Made by a program: the position numbers and the translations under genes. Below the pieces are notes generated by a model, which was not told the origin of the DNA, made no database searches, and was given only the letters and a program-made list of their open reading frames with translations. Shown piece by piece: positions 8,101 through 17,926 of a stretch of DNA of 64,000 bases. Origin of the DNA: Micromonospora alfalfae. Its GTDB lineage: Bacteria > Actinomycetota > Actinomycetes > Mycobacteriales > Micromonosporaceae. Each line of letters opens with the position of its first letter. Position 1 is the first letter of the stretch. Location of the stretch: positions 62,001-126,000 of the forward strand of contig NZ_JAKKFH010000012.1 of assembly GCF_022230925.1 (NCBI RefSeq), read 5' to 3'.

Positions 8101-9023
8101 GCACCGAGGCGTTGCAGCGAAACAAGACCTACTTCGAGCAGATCGTCTCGGGCACACCCGAACCCTTCAAGCCGCTCTCCAACGCGGTGCTCTGGCCGTT
8201 CGAGCAACTGCTGGAGCTGGTCGCTGGCGAACCGGACGACCTGATGCGGGCTGCGCAGCTCTGCCTGGACACCGGTGCGGCGGTGCGGGAGATCGCCGGT
8301 GACCAGATCGCCGACCGGGCCCGGTTGCGCGGCGCCTGGACCGGCGACGCCGCCGACAGCTTCCATGCCTCGATGGAATCGGTGGAGGCGGCGATCGAGG
8401 AGCTCGCCCAAGGGCTCGACGGCACCAAGGAGGTGCTGGTCGAGGCGGCGAACGCGGCGGTGGACGCGTTCAATCTGCTGGTCGAGCTGATCCTTGAGTT
8501 CCTGCTCTGGTTCCTCACCGAGGTGATCATCGCGGCGGTGGCCGCGGCGCTGAGCGCCGGCGTCTCGCTGGCCGCCACCGTGGTTCGGGTGCTGGCCCGG
8601 CTGGCCACCACTGTTGGTCGGATGGTCAAGATCGTCGCCCGGTTCGCCGAGGTGCTCACCCGCCTCGCCGCCCGGCTGGGCAAGGTCGCCGGGCAGCTCC
8701 GCAAGTACGCGGACACCGTCATGGAGCTCAAGCAGCGCAAGAAGCAGTACAAGCTGCTCAGCAAAGGCGGCTGGACAGCCGAGGGGCGCGCCTTCCAGGT
8801 CGAGAAGCTCAAGACCCTGTTTCCCGGCAAGTTCGTCATCAATCAGGTCTCGCCGGTCAACATCCCCGGCTTTGGCGGCGCTCTGCTGGACACCGGCGTG
8901 GGCCTGCACGACATCTCCGACGGTCACAAGGACCGCAACTACCTGGTGGACGGCACGTACAGCGAGGACCTGGGCCCGTACACAGCGGGTGTGCAGAATG
9001 TCTTCGACTCCATCGTGAACTGA
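8097..9023 (+). CDS. WXG-domain protein with hydrophobic central region
   Basis: A 308-residue protein. Residues ~60-125 resemble a WXG100 helical hairpin, with RGAWTGDAADSFHASM carrying the WTG turn. Then come a hydrophobic helical stretch (LLVELILEFLLWFLTEVIIAAVAAALSAG) and an amphipathic Arg/Lys-rich helix. The last ~90 residues (from TAEGRAFQVEKLKTLFPGKF) form a separate domain with GFGGALLDTGVGLHDI. The overall plan, an ESX-type N-terminus plus a C-terminal module, resembles type VII polymorphic-effector proteins, but no catalytic motif is recognised. The GTG start overlaps the previous stop (GTGA). Confidence 0.6.
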   Translation: MSTEALQRNKTYFEQIVSGTPEPFKPLSNAVLWPFEQLLELVAGEPDDLMRAAQLCLDTGAAVREIAGDQIADRARLRGAWTGDAADSFHASMESVEAAIEELAQGLDGTKEVLVEAANAAVDAFNLLVELILEFLLWFLTEVIIAAVAAALSAGVSLAATVVRVLARLATTVGRMVKIVARFAEVLTRLAARLGKVAGQLRKYADTVMELKQRKKQYKLLSKGGWTAEGRAFQVEKLKTLFPGKFVINQVSPVNIPGFGGALLDTGVGLHDISDGHKDRNYLVDGTYSEDLGPYTAGVQNVFDSIVN

Positions 9024-9032
9024 GAGGCAGCC

Positions 9033-9377
9033 ATGACCTTCCCCGCCCTGGACCGTATCGAGGCGCTGGCTCGCAACCTGGACGGATGGCAGCGGCAACT
9101 CGCCGACCGGATGGCGGAGTTGGAGCAGACCAGCGCCGAGGGTGTCAGCGACTCCGGCCTGGTGCGGGTCACCGCCGCCGCCGACGGCAAGATCGTCTCC
9201 ACGGAGCTGAACGCACGGGCGATGCGACTGGATTCGTACAGCCTGGCCGAGGAGTTCACCGCAGCCGCCAACCGGGCGCAGGAGGCCGCTGCGGCCCAGG
9301 TCCGGGAGTTGGTCGGTGAGGTCATCGGCGCGCCGGGCGCCGGTCCGCGCCAGCCCGGCGACCACGAGGGGCGCTGA
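9033..9377 (+). CDS. YbaB/EbfC-family small DNA-binding-like protein
   Basis: A 114-residue protein: N-terminal helix (LDRIEALARNLDGWQRQLADRMAELEQ), a beta segment (LVRVTAAADGKIVSTELN) and a C-terminal helix, the order found in YbaB/EbfC-like proteins. In actinomycetes this family recurs next to WXG100 genes, where it may act as a partner or chaperone rather than a nucleoid protein. It follows the WXG gene by 9 bp with GAGAGGCAG before the ATG, and its stop overlaps the next start. Confidence 0.7.
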   Translation: MTFPALDRIEALARNLDGWQRQLADRMAELEQTSAEGVSDSGLVRVTAAADGKIVSTELNARAMRLDSYSLAEEFTAAANRAQEAAAAQVRELVGEVIGAPGAGPRQPGDHEGR

Positions 9378-9988
9378 TGACGGCCGACGAGAGCCAGGCA
9401 CGGTACGTCGAGGGGATCGCCCGGCTGCTGGCCGCCGACGAGCGGGTGCGCGCGGTGGCCCAGGTCCGAGTGGGCGGCGGGCTGACCCCGGCACCGCCCT
9501 CCCAGCCGTCGGCCCCAACCGCCACTGGTGGGCCGGGCTTCCTGGGTGTCCTGCTCAACGTGCTGTCACCGAACATCACCTTCGGCCGGGCCGACAATGC
9601 CGTCGACTGGCTCTTCTTCGGTGTCGGCGGTCGAGGCGAACCGGACTCCCAGGCATCGGTCCTGCACCAGGCCCTGACCGTGGCGGCGAAGGGCCCCGGC
9701 CTCCGGAACCTCGTACTGGGGGTCACCGACCAGCGGCTGCTGCTCGGCGCGACAGCACCCGTCGGGCTGCTCTCCAGCTCGGCGGCAGACGAACAGGCGC
9801 AGGCCGACATCGAACTGCTCGGGTCCGTCCCGCGCGCCACCGTCGCCGCCAGAGTCGGCAGGTACCGGTTGAACTGGAAGCGGCTGCGGATCGACTTCGC
9901 CGACGGGTCGTGGCTGTCGTTCCACGTGCCGCTGGCCGACTCCAGCCGCCCGCTGCGGGAGGTCGCGGCGGCCCTGTCAGCCGGCTGA
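9377..9988 (+). CDS. Hypothetical protein, possibly PH-like fold
   Basis: A 203-residue soluble protein with no clear family. The middle holds alternating beta segments such as NLVLGVTDQRLLLGA and a later LRIDFADGSWLSFHVP, reminiscent of bacterial PH-like domains where the phrase VLxVTDxRLL is common. A Pro-rich loop (TPAPPSQPSAPTATGGPG) follows the first helix. The start overlaps the YbaB-like stop (ATGA), making it the last gene of the four-gene type VII-like set. It ends inside a 25-bp tandem repeat shared with the convergent helR gene. Confidence 0.6.
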   Translation: MTADESQARYVEGIARLLAADERVRAVAQVRVGGGLTPAPPSQPSAPTATGGPGFLGVLLNVLSPNITFGRADNAVDWLFFGVGGRGEPDSQASVLHQALTVAAKGPGLRNLVLGVTDQRLLLGATAPVGLLSSSAADEQAQADIELLGSVPRATVAARVGRYRLNWKRLRIDFADGSWLSFHVPLADSSRPLREVAAALSAG

Positions 9989-10021
9989 CCCGCCGACCCT
10001 GTCAGCCGGCTGACCCGCCGA
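9972..10021. repeat. 25-bp tandem duplication at the ends of two convergent genes
   Basis: The 25-bp unit occurs twice in direct succession. Each copy contains the perfect palindrome GTCAGCCGGCTGAC (9976-9989 and 10001-10014). The plus-strand gene stops in the first copy and helR, on the minus strand, stops in the second; both proteins end in SAG. The pair could also act as a bidirectional terminator. Confidence 0.85.
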
Positions 10022-12218
10022 CGAGCGGCGCGGGCAGCGGCGCAACGTGCAGAACCGCCAGCCGGGACACCGCCCGGGTGAGCACCACGTACAACCGGTG
10101 CAGCCCGCGCGGCTCGGCCGCGACGATCGCCGCCGGCTCGACCACCACCACATGGTCGTACTCAAGGCCCTTCACCAGTGTCGCCGGCACCACTGTGACC
10201 CGCTCCGCGGCCGCCACGTCGTCGGCGGTCGCGGTTTCCACACCGGCCGCGGCCAACGCCGCGCGCAGGCCGTCGACCGCGTCGTCAGCGGCGATCACAC
10301 CGACCGAGCCGTCGTGCGCGAGCGCCGCGCGCACCTCGGCCACCGTCGCCGCGGTCAGGTCGGTCACCGTACGCACGTCCAGGCCGCCGTCATGCCGCAG
10401 CGACTCGGCCGGCGGTACGTCCACCGCGAGCGCCGGGAGCAGCAGGTTCGCGAACGCGACGACTGCGGCGGGCACCCGGAAACCGATCGTCAACGGCACC
10501 ACCACCGCGTCCGGCTTGCCCAGGTGGGCGAGGGATTCCCTCCAGTCCGTCGCCGCCCACGGCGCGGTGCCCTGGGCCAGGTCACCGAGGAGCGTGACCG
10601 AGCCGTGCTCGCTGCGCCGGGCGATGGCCCGACACTGCATCGGGGAGAGGTCCTGCGCCTCGTCCACCACCACGTGCCCGAACCCGGAGAGCCGTTCCAA
10701 CAGCCCGGTCGCCTCGTCGATCAGCACCGCGTCGGCAGCTGTCCAACGGGTCGCCTTCGGCGTACGGGGCGGCTTCGCCCAGATCAACTGCGCCTGCTCG
10801 GCGTCGCTGAGCAGCCCGTCCGCCGCTGCGGCGAGCCGGTCCGGATCGGAGAACAGGCTGTGCATCAGCCCTTCCGGGGTGAGCGCCGGCCAGACCGCGT
10901 CCAGGAAGTCGAGCACCGGCCGGCAGCGGCTCATCCGGCGCAGCCAGGCATCGCTGGGCGACTCCGCACGCCGCGCCTCGGCCTGCCGTTGCAGCAGACT
11001 CACCACCCGCGCCTGGACGCGTTCCCGACCCGTGCCGTACGGCAGCCCCTCCCGGCGGGTCTCCTCGACGATCCGGTGCAACGGCTCCACCCCGATCCGC
11101 CAGCGGAACGAACCGTCCGACACGGTGATCGACTCGGTAGGGGTGCCGATCTGCGCCTGCACCGCGTGCCGCAACACGCTCGCCATCCGTACGTCGTGTT
11201 TGAGCGCTGCCACCGCCGGCGCCTCAACCGCCCGGACCGACACCCGGGTGATCAACTCTTCCACAGTGGCCTGTTCGACCTCGACCTCACCGAGCGCCGG
11301 CAGCACCGCCGCGATGTACGACAGGAACGCCCGATTCGGCCCGACGATCAGCACACCCGCCCGCCGCAACCGCTCCCGATGCAGATAGAGCAGGTACGCC
11401 GCCCGGTGCAGACCCACCGCGGTCTTCCCCGTACCCGGCGCGCCCTGCACACAGATCGAGTCGGCGAGGTCAGCCCGGACCAGCTCGTCCTGCTCCGGCT
11501 GAATCGTCGCGACGATGTCCCGCATCGGCCCGACGCGTGGACGCTCGATCTCGGCGGTGAGGATCCGACTGGTCGTACCGAGCTCCTCGCCCCGATCCAA
11601 CCGCTCATCCTCGAAGCTGGTCAGCACACCATTGCTGAACCCGAACCGCCGCCGAACCGCCACCCCCTGCGGATCCCGCACACTGGCCCGGTAGAACGAG
11701 CGGGAGACCGGTGCCCGCCAGTCCAGCACCAACGGCTCGCCACGCTCATCAGTGACATGCCGCCGCCCCACGTGATACCGCCGACCGTGATGATCGCCGC
11801 TGGTGTCGGGCGCGGTCGGGTCGCTGGCGGGCCCGCCCGCAGTGGTCCCGTCGCCCCTGATCCTGCTGTCGGTGGTCCTGCCCTCGACGGTGCTGTTGTC
11901 GGTGCTCCCGTTGTTGGTGGTCCCGTTGTCAGTGGTGCTGTTGTTCGGGGCGCCGCCGAAGTCGAGGCGGCCAAAGAAGAGCGGAGTGGTCGGGTCGTCG
12001 GCCAGCTCGGCGACCCGGCGGGCCAGGGTGCGGCCGAGCGTCTCGGCCGCGTACGCGTCGCCGGCCACCTGGTCACCGGTGGCGAAGAGCGACTCGGCCC
12101 GCTCCCGCATCCGAGCCAGCGCCGCCCGCGAGGTGGTGAGGTGTGCGCGTTCGGCGGCCAGGTCCGCGTCGAGGTCGGTTTCGGTGCTGAGCTGGGTGTC
12201 GAGGTCAAGTGCGGGCAT
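10002..12218 (-). CDS. helR: RNA polymerase recycling motor ATPase HelR (HelD/UvrD-like)
   Basis: A 738-residue SF1-type ATPase of the HelD/HelR family, which removes stalled or rifamycin-bound RNA polymerase from DNA. Visible motifs are Walker A GAPGTGKTAVG, Walker B in VVDEAQDLSPMQ, motif III GDLAQGT and the C-terminal GLEYDHVVVVEP. The N-terminal coiled coil (residues ~15-70) is the arm that enters the secondary channel. Odd feature: residues ~90-145, inside the usually short FFGRLD...YHVGRRHV segment, carry an Asn/Thr/Ser-rich low-complexity insertion. In Streptomyces helR is induced by rifamycins through an upstream element; no such element was recognised here. Ends in a tandem repeat shared with the convergent neighbour. 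Confidence 0.88.
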   Translation of the reverse strand: MPALDLDTQLSTETDLDADLAAERAHLTTSRAALARMRERAESLFATGDQVAGDAYAAETLGRTLARRVAELADDPTTPLFFGRLDFGGAPNNSTTDNGTTNNGSTDNSTVEGRTTDSRIRGDGTTAGGPASDPTAPDTSGDHHGRRYHVGRRHVTDERGEPLVLDWRAPVSRSFYRASVRDPQGVAVRRRFGFSNGVLTSFEDERLDRGEELGTTSRILTAEIERPRVGPMRDIVATIQPEQDELVRADLADSICVQGAPGTGKTAVGLHRAAYLLYLHRERLRRAGVLIVGPNRAFLSYIAAVLPALGEVEVEQATVEELITRVSVRAVEAPAVAALKHDVRMASVLRHAVQAQIGTPTESITVSDGSFRWRIGVEPLHRIVEETRREGLPYGTGRERVQARVVSLLQRQAEARRAESPSDAWLRRMSRCRPVLDFLDAVWPALTPEGLMHSLFSDPDRLAAAADGLLSDAEQAQLIWAKPPRTPKATRWTAADAVLIDEATGLLERLSGFGHVVVDEAQDLSPMQCRAIARRSEHGSVTLLGDLAQGTAPWAATDWRESLAHLGKPDAVVVPLTIGFRVPAAVVAFANLLLPALAVDVPPAESLRHDGGLDVRTVTDLTAATVAEVRAALAHDGSVGVIAADDAVDGLRAALAAAGVETATADDVAAAERVTVVPATLVKGLEYDHVVVVEPAAIVAAEPRGLHRLYVVLTRAVSRLAVLHVAPLPAPLVGGSAG
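11784..11951 (-). repeat. Low-complexity Asn/Thr/Ser-coding insertion in helR
   Basis: About 55 codons of imperfect short repeats (units like TTDNGTTNNGSTDNST) with lower GC than the rest of the gene, in frame, interrupting a conserved segment of HelR. The plus strand shows it as repeated GTTGT/GGTGGT runs. Confidence 0.75.
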
Positions 12219-12703
12219 GCTGACGTCCCATCGGTCACATCTGCTGCGCGCTCGCGTGTCCGGGGGCGGATGGCCGGCCGCCCGGCGCGAAGACGTCCGT
12301 TCCGGTGCAGCTCACCTCGGCCGTCAAGCGGGCTGCAACCCTACGCCCCCCAACCCGACGTATCCAGCGAATTACCGACGCGACCACCTGTCCGAGACGG
12401 CGTGTTGCCTGGCCGGCTTGGCTGGGCGATCACGCCCCGCCCGCCCCGCCCCGCCACGCCCCGCGCCGTGCCGTGAGGGCCGCGTCTCCGGTTGATCGAC
12501 TCGGCTTTCAGGAAGTCGCGGTGTCTGGGCCGGCGAGACACCCCGGTTTCCAGGAAGTCGAGTCGATCACCGGGAGCTGCCCGCTCGCCGTGCCCCGCTT
12601 GCCCGTCCGCCGAGGCCGTCCGCCAAGCCCGCGCTGGCCGCGCGGTCGGGCCGCGCTGCGGGGGTGATGGCAGGTTGGGGTGGGCTGGCGGGATCATGGG
12701 CGT
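12219..12703. other. Intergenic region between helR and the ArsR gene
   Basis: About 485 bases without a convincing gene; frames crossing it lack start signals and look like GC-bias artefacts. It must contain the divergent promoters of helR and the ArsR gene, but no clear -10/-35 pair was seen. Its one definite feature is a 75-bp palindromic repeat at 12494-12568. Confidence 0.6.
12494..12568. repeat. 75-bp imperfect palindromic intergenic element
   Basis: Outer arms GATCGACTCG and CGAGTCGATC are perfect inverted copies; the inner halves (TTTCAGGAAGTCGCGGTGTC against GACACC...TTTCCAGGAAGT) remain mostly complementary. The shape matches REP/BIME-like or tiny MITE-like elements, and I recall similar TTCCTGGAAA-centred palindromes from other Micromonospora intergenic regions, but no second copy was seen in this window. 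Confidence 0.65.
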
Positions 12704-13288
12704 ATGACCGAGGCCCGCTCCGAATCGCGCCGGATGACGATCAGCGACCCCCAGGTGATGCGGGCGATGGCCCATCCGGCCCGGATCGCGATCATGGAGT
12801 ACCTGAACAGCCGTGAGAGCGGTGGGACTGCCACCGAGTGCGCCGAGATCGTCGGGCTGTCGCCGAGCGCAACCAGTTACCACCTGCGGGCGCTGGCGAA
12901 GTTCGGTCTGGTTGAGCAGGCGCCGAGTCGGGGGGACGCGCGCGAGCGGTTGTGGCGTGTGCCGAGTGTGAGTGTGCTGGTCGAGGCGGGTCGTGATGCC
13001 GGGCCTGAGGCGCGTGCGGCCGAGCAGGCGCTGGTGGAGGCGCATGCGGTCCGGGCCATGGAGCGGACCCGGGACTGGTTGCGCCGCGCCGGGGACGAGC
13101 CGGCCGAGTGGTACGACACGGCCCTGTTCAGCGACACGCTGCTGCTCCTCACCGCCGAGGAGTTGGTCGAGTTGAACGAGGCGGTGCTGGCGCTGCTCCG
13201 GCCGTATCACCCGCGGCGGCGGCAGGGTGAACCGCCGGCGGGGGCGCGCACTGTCGCTGTGCAGTACCGGACGGTGCCGCTGGCATAG
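12704..13288 (+). CDS. ArsR-family helix-turn-helix regulator
   Basis: A 194-residue regulator. The N-terminal winged helix reads MAHPARIAIMEYLNS, then GLSPSATSYHLRALAKFGLVEQA as the recognition region, followed by a wing with RGDARERLWRV. The C-terminal half is helical and likely mediates dimerisation; no metal-binding cysteines are present, so it probably senses a small organic ligand. ATG 12704 was chosen over an in-frame start eight codons upstream because homology begins here. The MFS exporter gene starts 42 bp downstream in the same direction, and a 13-bp perfect inverted repeat between them is the likely binding site. Confidence 0.82.
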   Translation: MTEARSESRRMTISDPQVMRAMAHPARIAIMEYLNSRESGGTATECAEIVGLSPSATSYHLRALAKFGLVEQAPSRGDARERLWRVPSVSVLVEAGRDAGPEARAAEQALVEAHAVRAMERTRDWLRRAGDEPAEWYDTALFSDTLLLLTAEELVELNEAVLALLRPYHPRRRQGEPPAGARTVAVQYRTVPLA

Positions 13289-13304
13289 CCAGGCTTGCAT
13301 GAAG

Positions 13305-13330
13305 CAGTTGTGAAGGATTATTTTCGAAGT

Positions 13331-13346
<16 letters not shown>
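13305..13346. promoter_or_regulatory. 42-bp operator with 13-bp perfect inverted arms at the MFS gene start
   Basis: CAGTTGTGAAGGA (13305-13317) and TCCTTCACAACTG (13334-13346) are perfect inverted copies around a 16-nt AT-rich centre. The centre contains a -10-like TATTTT (13319-13324) and the MFS start codon ATG (13331). With TTGCAT (13295-13300) as -35 at 18 bp spacing, this is a leaderless promoter wholly inside an operator. Most likely bound by the ArsR protein encoded just upstream. Confidence 0.75.
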
Positions 13347-15516
<2,170 letters not shown>

Positions 15517-15606
15517 CCGCTGCCAAGCGGGCCCGGCGAAGCGCCGAGCCGCCAGACCTCGGTTCGCAGCCCTCGGGTCGGTGCGGCCGGCGTCAGCCTG
15601 AGCGAC

Positions 15607-16566
15607 TCAGGTGCCGGGGCGCAGGAGCGCCTCGGTGATCTTCTCGCAGTTCTTCATGCCGTAGTCGTAGCCCATGTTGATCGGGTACTTGACCATCACG
15701 CCCATCGTCCAGGTGTCGCCGATGGCCAGGCAGTTGATGTGCATCTCCTGCTCCCTGGTCCGGTCGATCCACCCGTTCTTGATGGCGATCTTCTTCTGCT
15801 CGGCAGCCGGGAAGGCTTTGCGGATGCCGAAGTCACCGGCACCGCGAACCAGTTTCATCTCGTTGAGCAGCCACTTGGTCCACTTCGGCCCGGCGGCGGT
15901 GCCGGTGACGATGCAGTTGCCCATCCGGGCGGTGTCCCGGGGGGAGAGCGCCGTCCGGCTCCAGCCGCCGTCGGGGGCGACACTGCTGTCGGTCAGTTTG
16001 CACATGGAGATGAGCCGCTTGATCGAGGCGTCCCGGTCGACCTGGTTGTAGAACTGTTCGGCCCGGGTGTTGTCGCTGTCCCGGATGATCCGCGTCGCGT
16101 CGGCGAGCTTCGCGTCGCTCGGCGTCTGGCCGGCATCGGCAGCGCGACGCAGGTAGTCGGCAACGATCCAGGCCTTGATCATCGAGGCGGTCGTGCTGGT
16201 CTCGCCCATGTTCTTCGAACCGATGATCTTTCCGGTTCGGCGGTCGAGGACGCTCCAGGAGTACCAGCCCTCGATGTCCAGATCGAGGTTCTTGGCCACG
16301 AAGGGCAGCGGCTCCAGCGACGGGCTGGGGCTCGGTGACGGCGAGGACGGCTGGCGGGCGCTGCGGTCGGTGCCGGCGCCGGTGGGGCGGTCGCTGGTGC
16401 CGGAGCCCGCGTCACCCCACTTGGCCGCTGCGGACGACTCGAACGGCGACCCGGGTAGTAGCCGCAACGACACCAGGACCAGCCCGACGAGGATGACCGC
16501 GACGGCGATCAGCCGAATCGGAGAGGTCTCGCCGCCGCCGCGATCGACCCGACGGTTGCCGGCCAT
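15607..16566 (-). CDS. Beta-lactamase-fold (class A-like) secreted or anchored protein, paralogue 1
   Basis: A 319-residue protein with one N-terminal membrane helix (LIAVAVILVGLVLVSLRLL) and a Pro/Ser-rich linker, so the domain is predicted outside the cell. It shows SMIK (S128-K131, SxxK) and SDN (164-166), but KNG in place of the KTG triad, and lacks the usual Glu166 loop in recognisable form. Such proteins are annotated as serine hydrolase or penicillin-binding-like; true beta-lactamase activity is doubtful. Start ATG overlaps the stop of its upstream paralogue (ATGA), so both are expressed together and probably arose by duplication. Confidence 0.75.
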   Translation of the reverse strand: MAGNRRVDRGGGETSPIRLIAVAVILVGLVLVSLRLLPGSPFESSAAAKWGDAGSGTSDRPTGAGTDRSARQPSSPSPSPSPSLEPLPFVAKNLDLDIEGWYSWSVLDRRTGKIIGSKNMGETSTTASMIKAWIVADYLRRAADAGQTPSDAKLADATRIIRDSDNTRAEQFYNQVDRDASIKRLISMCKLTDSSVAPDGGWSRTALSPRDTARMGNCIVTGTAAGPKWTKWLLNEMKLVRGAGDFGIRKAFPAAEQKKIAIKNGWIDRTREQEMHINCLAIGDTWTMGVMVKYPINMGYDYGMKNCEKITEALLRPGT

Positions 16567-17555
16567 CAGAGCTTCCCGACCGGCTGCTGCGGCACCTTGA
16601 GCGCGGCGCCCGGCTGCGGGGTGACCAGCTGGGTGGCCACACTGGCGCAGACCTTCGCGCCGTAGTCCAGACCGGTTCTGATCGGGTAGCGCAGCATCAC
16701 CGCGAGGCTCCACTTGCTGGTGACGGCGAGGCAGTTGACGTGCCAGTTGCCGTCGCCATAGATCGGGGTCCAGCCGTTCTTGATGCTGACCGGACCCTGG
16801 GCGGTGATCGACTTCGGTAGACCGTCGATGATCCCCCAGCGGCCACCACCGTACGAGGCCTTCTGGTCCTTGGCCGCGGTGGTGCCCTTGACCTTGCTCA
16901 TCTGCTCAAGCACCCACTTGGTCCACTTCGGGCCGGCAGCCTTACCGTCGGCGATGCAGTCGCCGACCCGGACCGCGTCCCGGGGAGACATGCGGGTATA
17001 GCTCCAGAAGCCGGTGTACGGCTGCGTGTTGCCGCGCTTGGTGTCGGTCAGCCCGCAGATCTTGATCGCCCGTTGGATCACCGCGTCCGGAACGCTGCTC
17101 GACGAGGGCTTGTAGGAGCCACCCGCAGCGGCGTGGACCTTGTTGGCGGCTTTGTCGTTGCTGTCGACGATGGCGAGTCGAGCCGCCTCCTTCATCGCTG
17201 CGGGCGGTTCCCTGTCGCCGAGCTGTCGCAGGTAGTCGGAGACGATCCACGCCTTGATCATCGATTCGGTGGAGCTGGTCGCGGTCATGTTCGACGACCC
17301 GGAGATCTTGCCCGTCTTGCGATCCATCAGGGCCCATGAGAAGAACTCACCCTTGAAGCTCACCGACACCGGGCCGGCCGCCAGGGTGGGCGGCGGTGGT
17401 GGGGTGGGCGCGGGCGCGGCGACGGTCGACGTACCTCCGCCGCCGCCTCCGCCGCTGTCGTCACTGGCGAGTCGGGCGTACGCGGTGGGGACCAGTAGGA
17501 CGCCGCCGAGCACGACTGCCGTGATGGCGAGCACCAGGGTCACGCGAGATCGCAT
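16566..17555 (-). CDS. Beta-lactamase-fold (class A-like) secreted or anchored protein, paralogue 2
   Basis: A 329-residue protein with an N-terminal signal anchor (VTLVLAITAVVLGGVLLVPTA), a Gly-run and Pro-rich linker, then the same domain as the downstream gene. Shared blocks are the SMIKAWI box (SxxK, S98-K101), ALMDRKTGKI, MSPRDAVRVGDCIADG, AAGPKWTKW and IKNGW. The second motif reads SND (132-134) instead of SDN and the third is KNG. Four conserved cysteines suggest disulphides. First gene of the two-gene unit. Substrate is unknown; cell-wall peptide or ester hydrolysis is possible. Confidence 0.75.
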   Translation of the reverse strand: MRSRVTLVLAITAVVLGGVLLVPTAYARLASDDSGGGGGGGTSTVAAPAPTPPPPPTLAAGPVSVSFKGEFFSWALMDRKTGKISGSSNMTATSSTESMIKAWIVSDYLRQLGDREPPAAMKEAARLAIVDSNDKAANKVHAAAGGSYKPSSSSVPDAVIQRAIKICGLTDTKRGNTQPYTGFWSYTRMSPRDAVRVGDCIADGKAAGPKWTKWVLEQMSKVKGTTAAKDQKASYGGGRWGIIDGLPKSITAQGPVSIKNGWTPIYGDGNWHVNCLAVTSKWSLAVMLRYPIRTGLDYGAKVCASVATQLVTPQPGAALKVPQQPVGKL

Positions 17556-17926
17556 GAGTGGGTGAACTCCAGGTGTCAGGGCCGGGGGGACCGGCTTGTC
17601 GTCGGGACGAATCGGATGCGATCGCCGGGGCCGGGGGAGGTGGCCTCAGTAGATATGTCGATGTCGGCAGCCGATCGGTTGTCCGGCAGAAGTCTACGTC
17701 CGGACCGGCGGACCGCCAGGGTTCGACACTAGGCAACCTGCGATAAAGGCGGGCTATGGGGCCGGTATGAGGTTTTTGCAGGGATTCACCTTTGTTTCGT
17801 GGCCTAGGTCACGACGAGATGACGGTGTCCAAGTAGCGCAAAGCGCTCATGCGCTCACAGATGGGATGCGCGGATTCCTGTTACACCCCCTGGTGCAACG
17901 CGGCGCAAGCTGTAACACTTAGCCTC
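17556..17926. other. Divergent intergenic region upstream of paaA
   Basis: About 370 bases between the beta-lactamase-like unit and paaA. It is less GC-rich than the genes near its centre (a run with TTTTTGCAGGGATTCACC around 17773). Repeated GCGC-rich half-sites (AGCGCAAAGCGCT near 17835) and the inverted repeat at 17879-17917 are the only structured parts seen. A longer paaA frame starting at 17849 crosses it without a ribosome-binding site. Confidence 0.5.
17879..17919 (+). promoter_or_regulatory. Candidate paa operator and leaderless -10
   Basis: TGTTACA (17879-17885) and TGTAACA (17911-17917) are inverted copies 25 bp apart. The second overlaps a -10-like TAACAC that ends eight bases before the paaA ATG, implying leaderless initiation. 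A repressor bridging the arms would block the promoter. It does not resemble known PaaR palindromes. Confidence 0.4.

Noticed and set aside
10047..12476. A long plus-strand frame opposite helR
   Set aside because: helR has all ATPase motifs on the other strand; the plus-strand product is Arg/His/Pro-rich shadow sequence.
13295..13330. TTG at 13295 or GTG at 13310 as the MFS start
   Set aside because: Both fall inside the -35/-10 region and operator; ATG 13331 has proper leaderless spacing and the family N-terminus.
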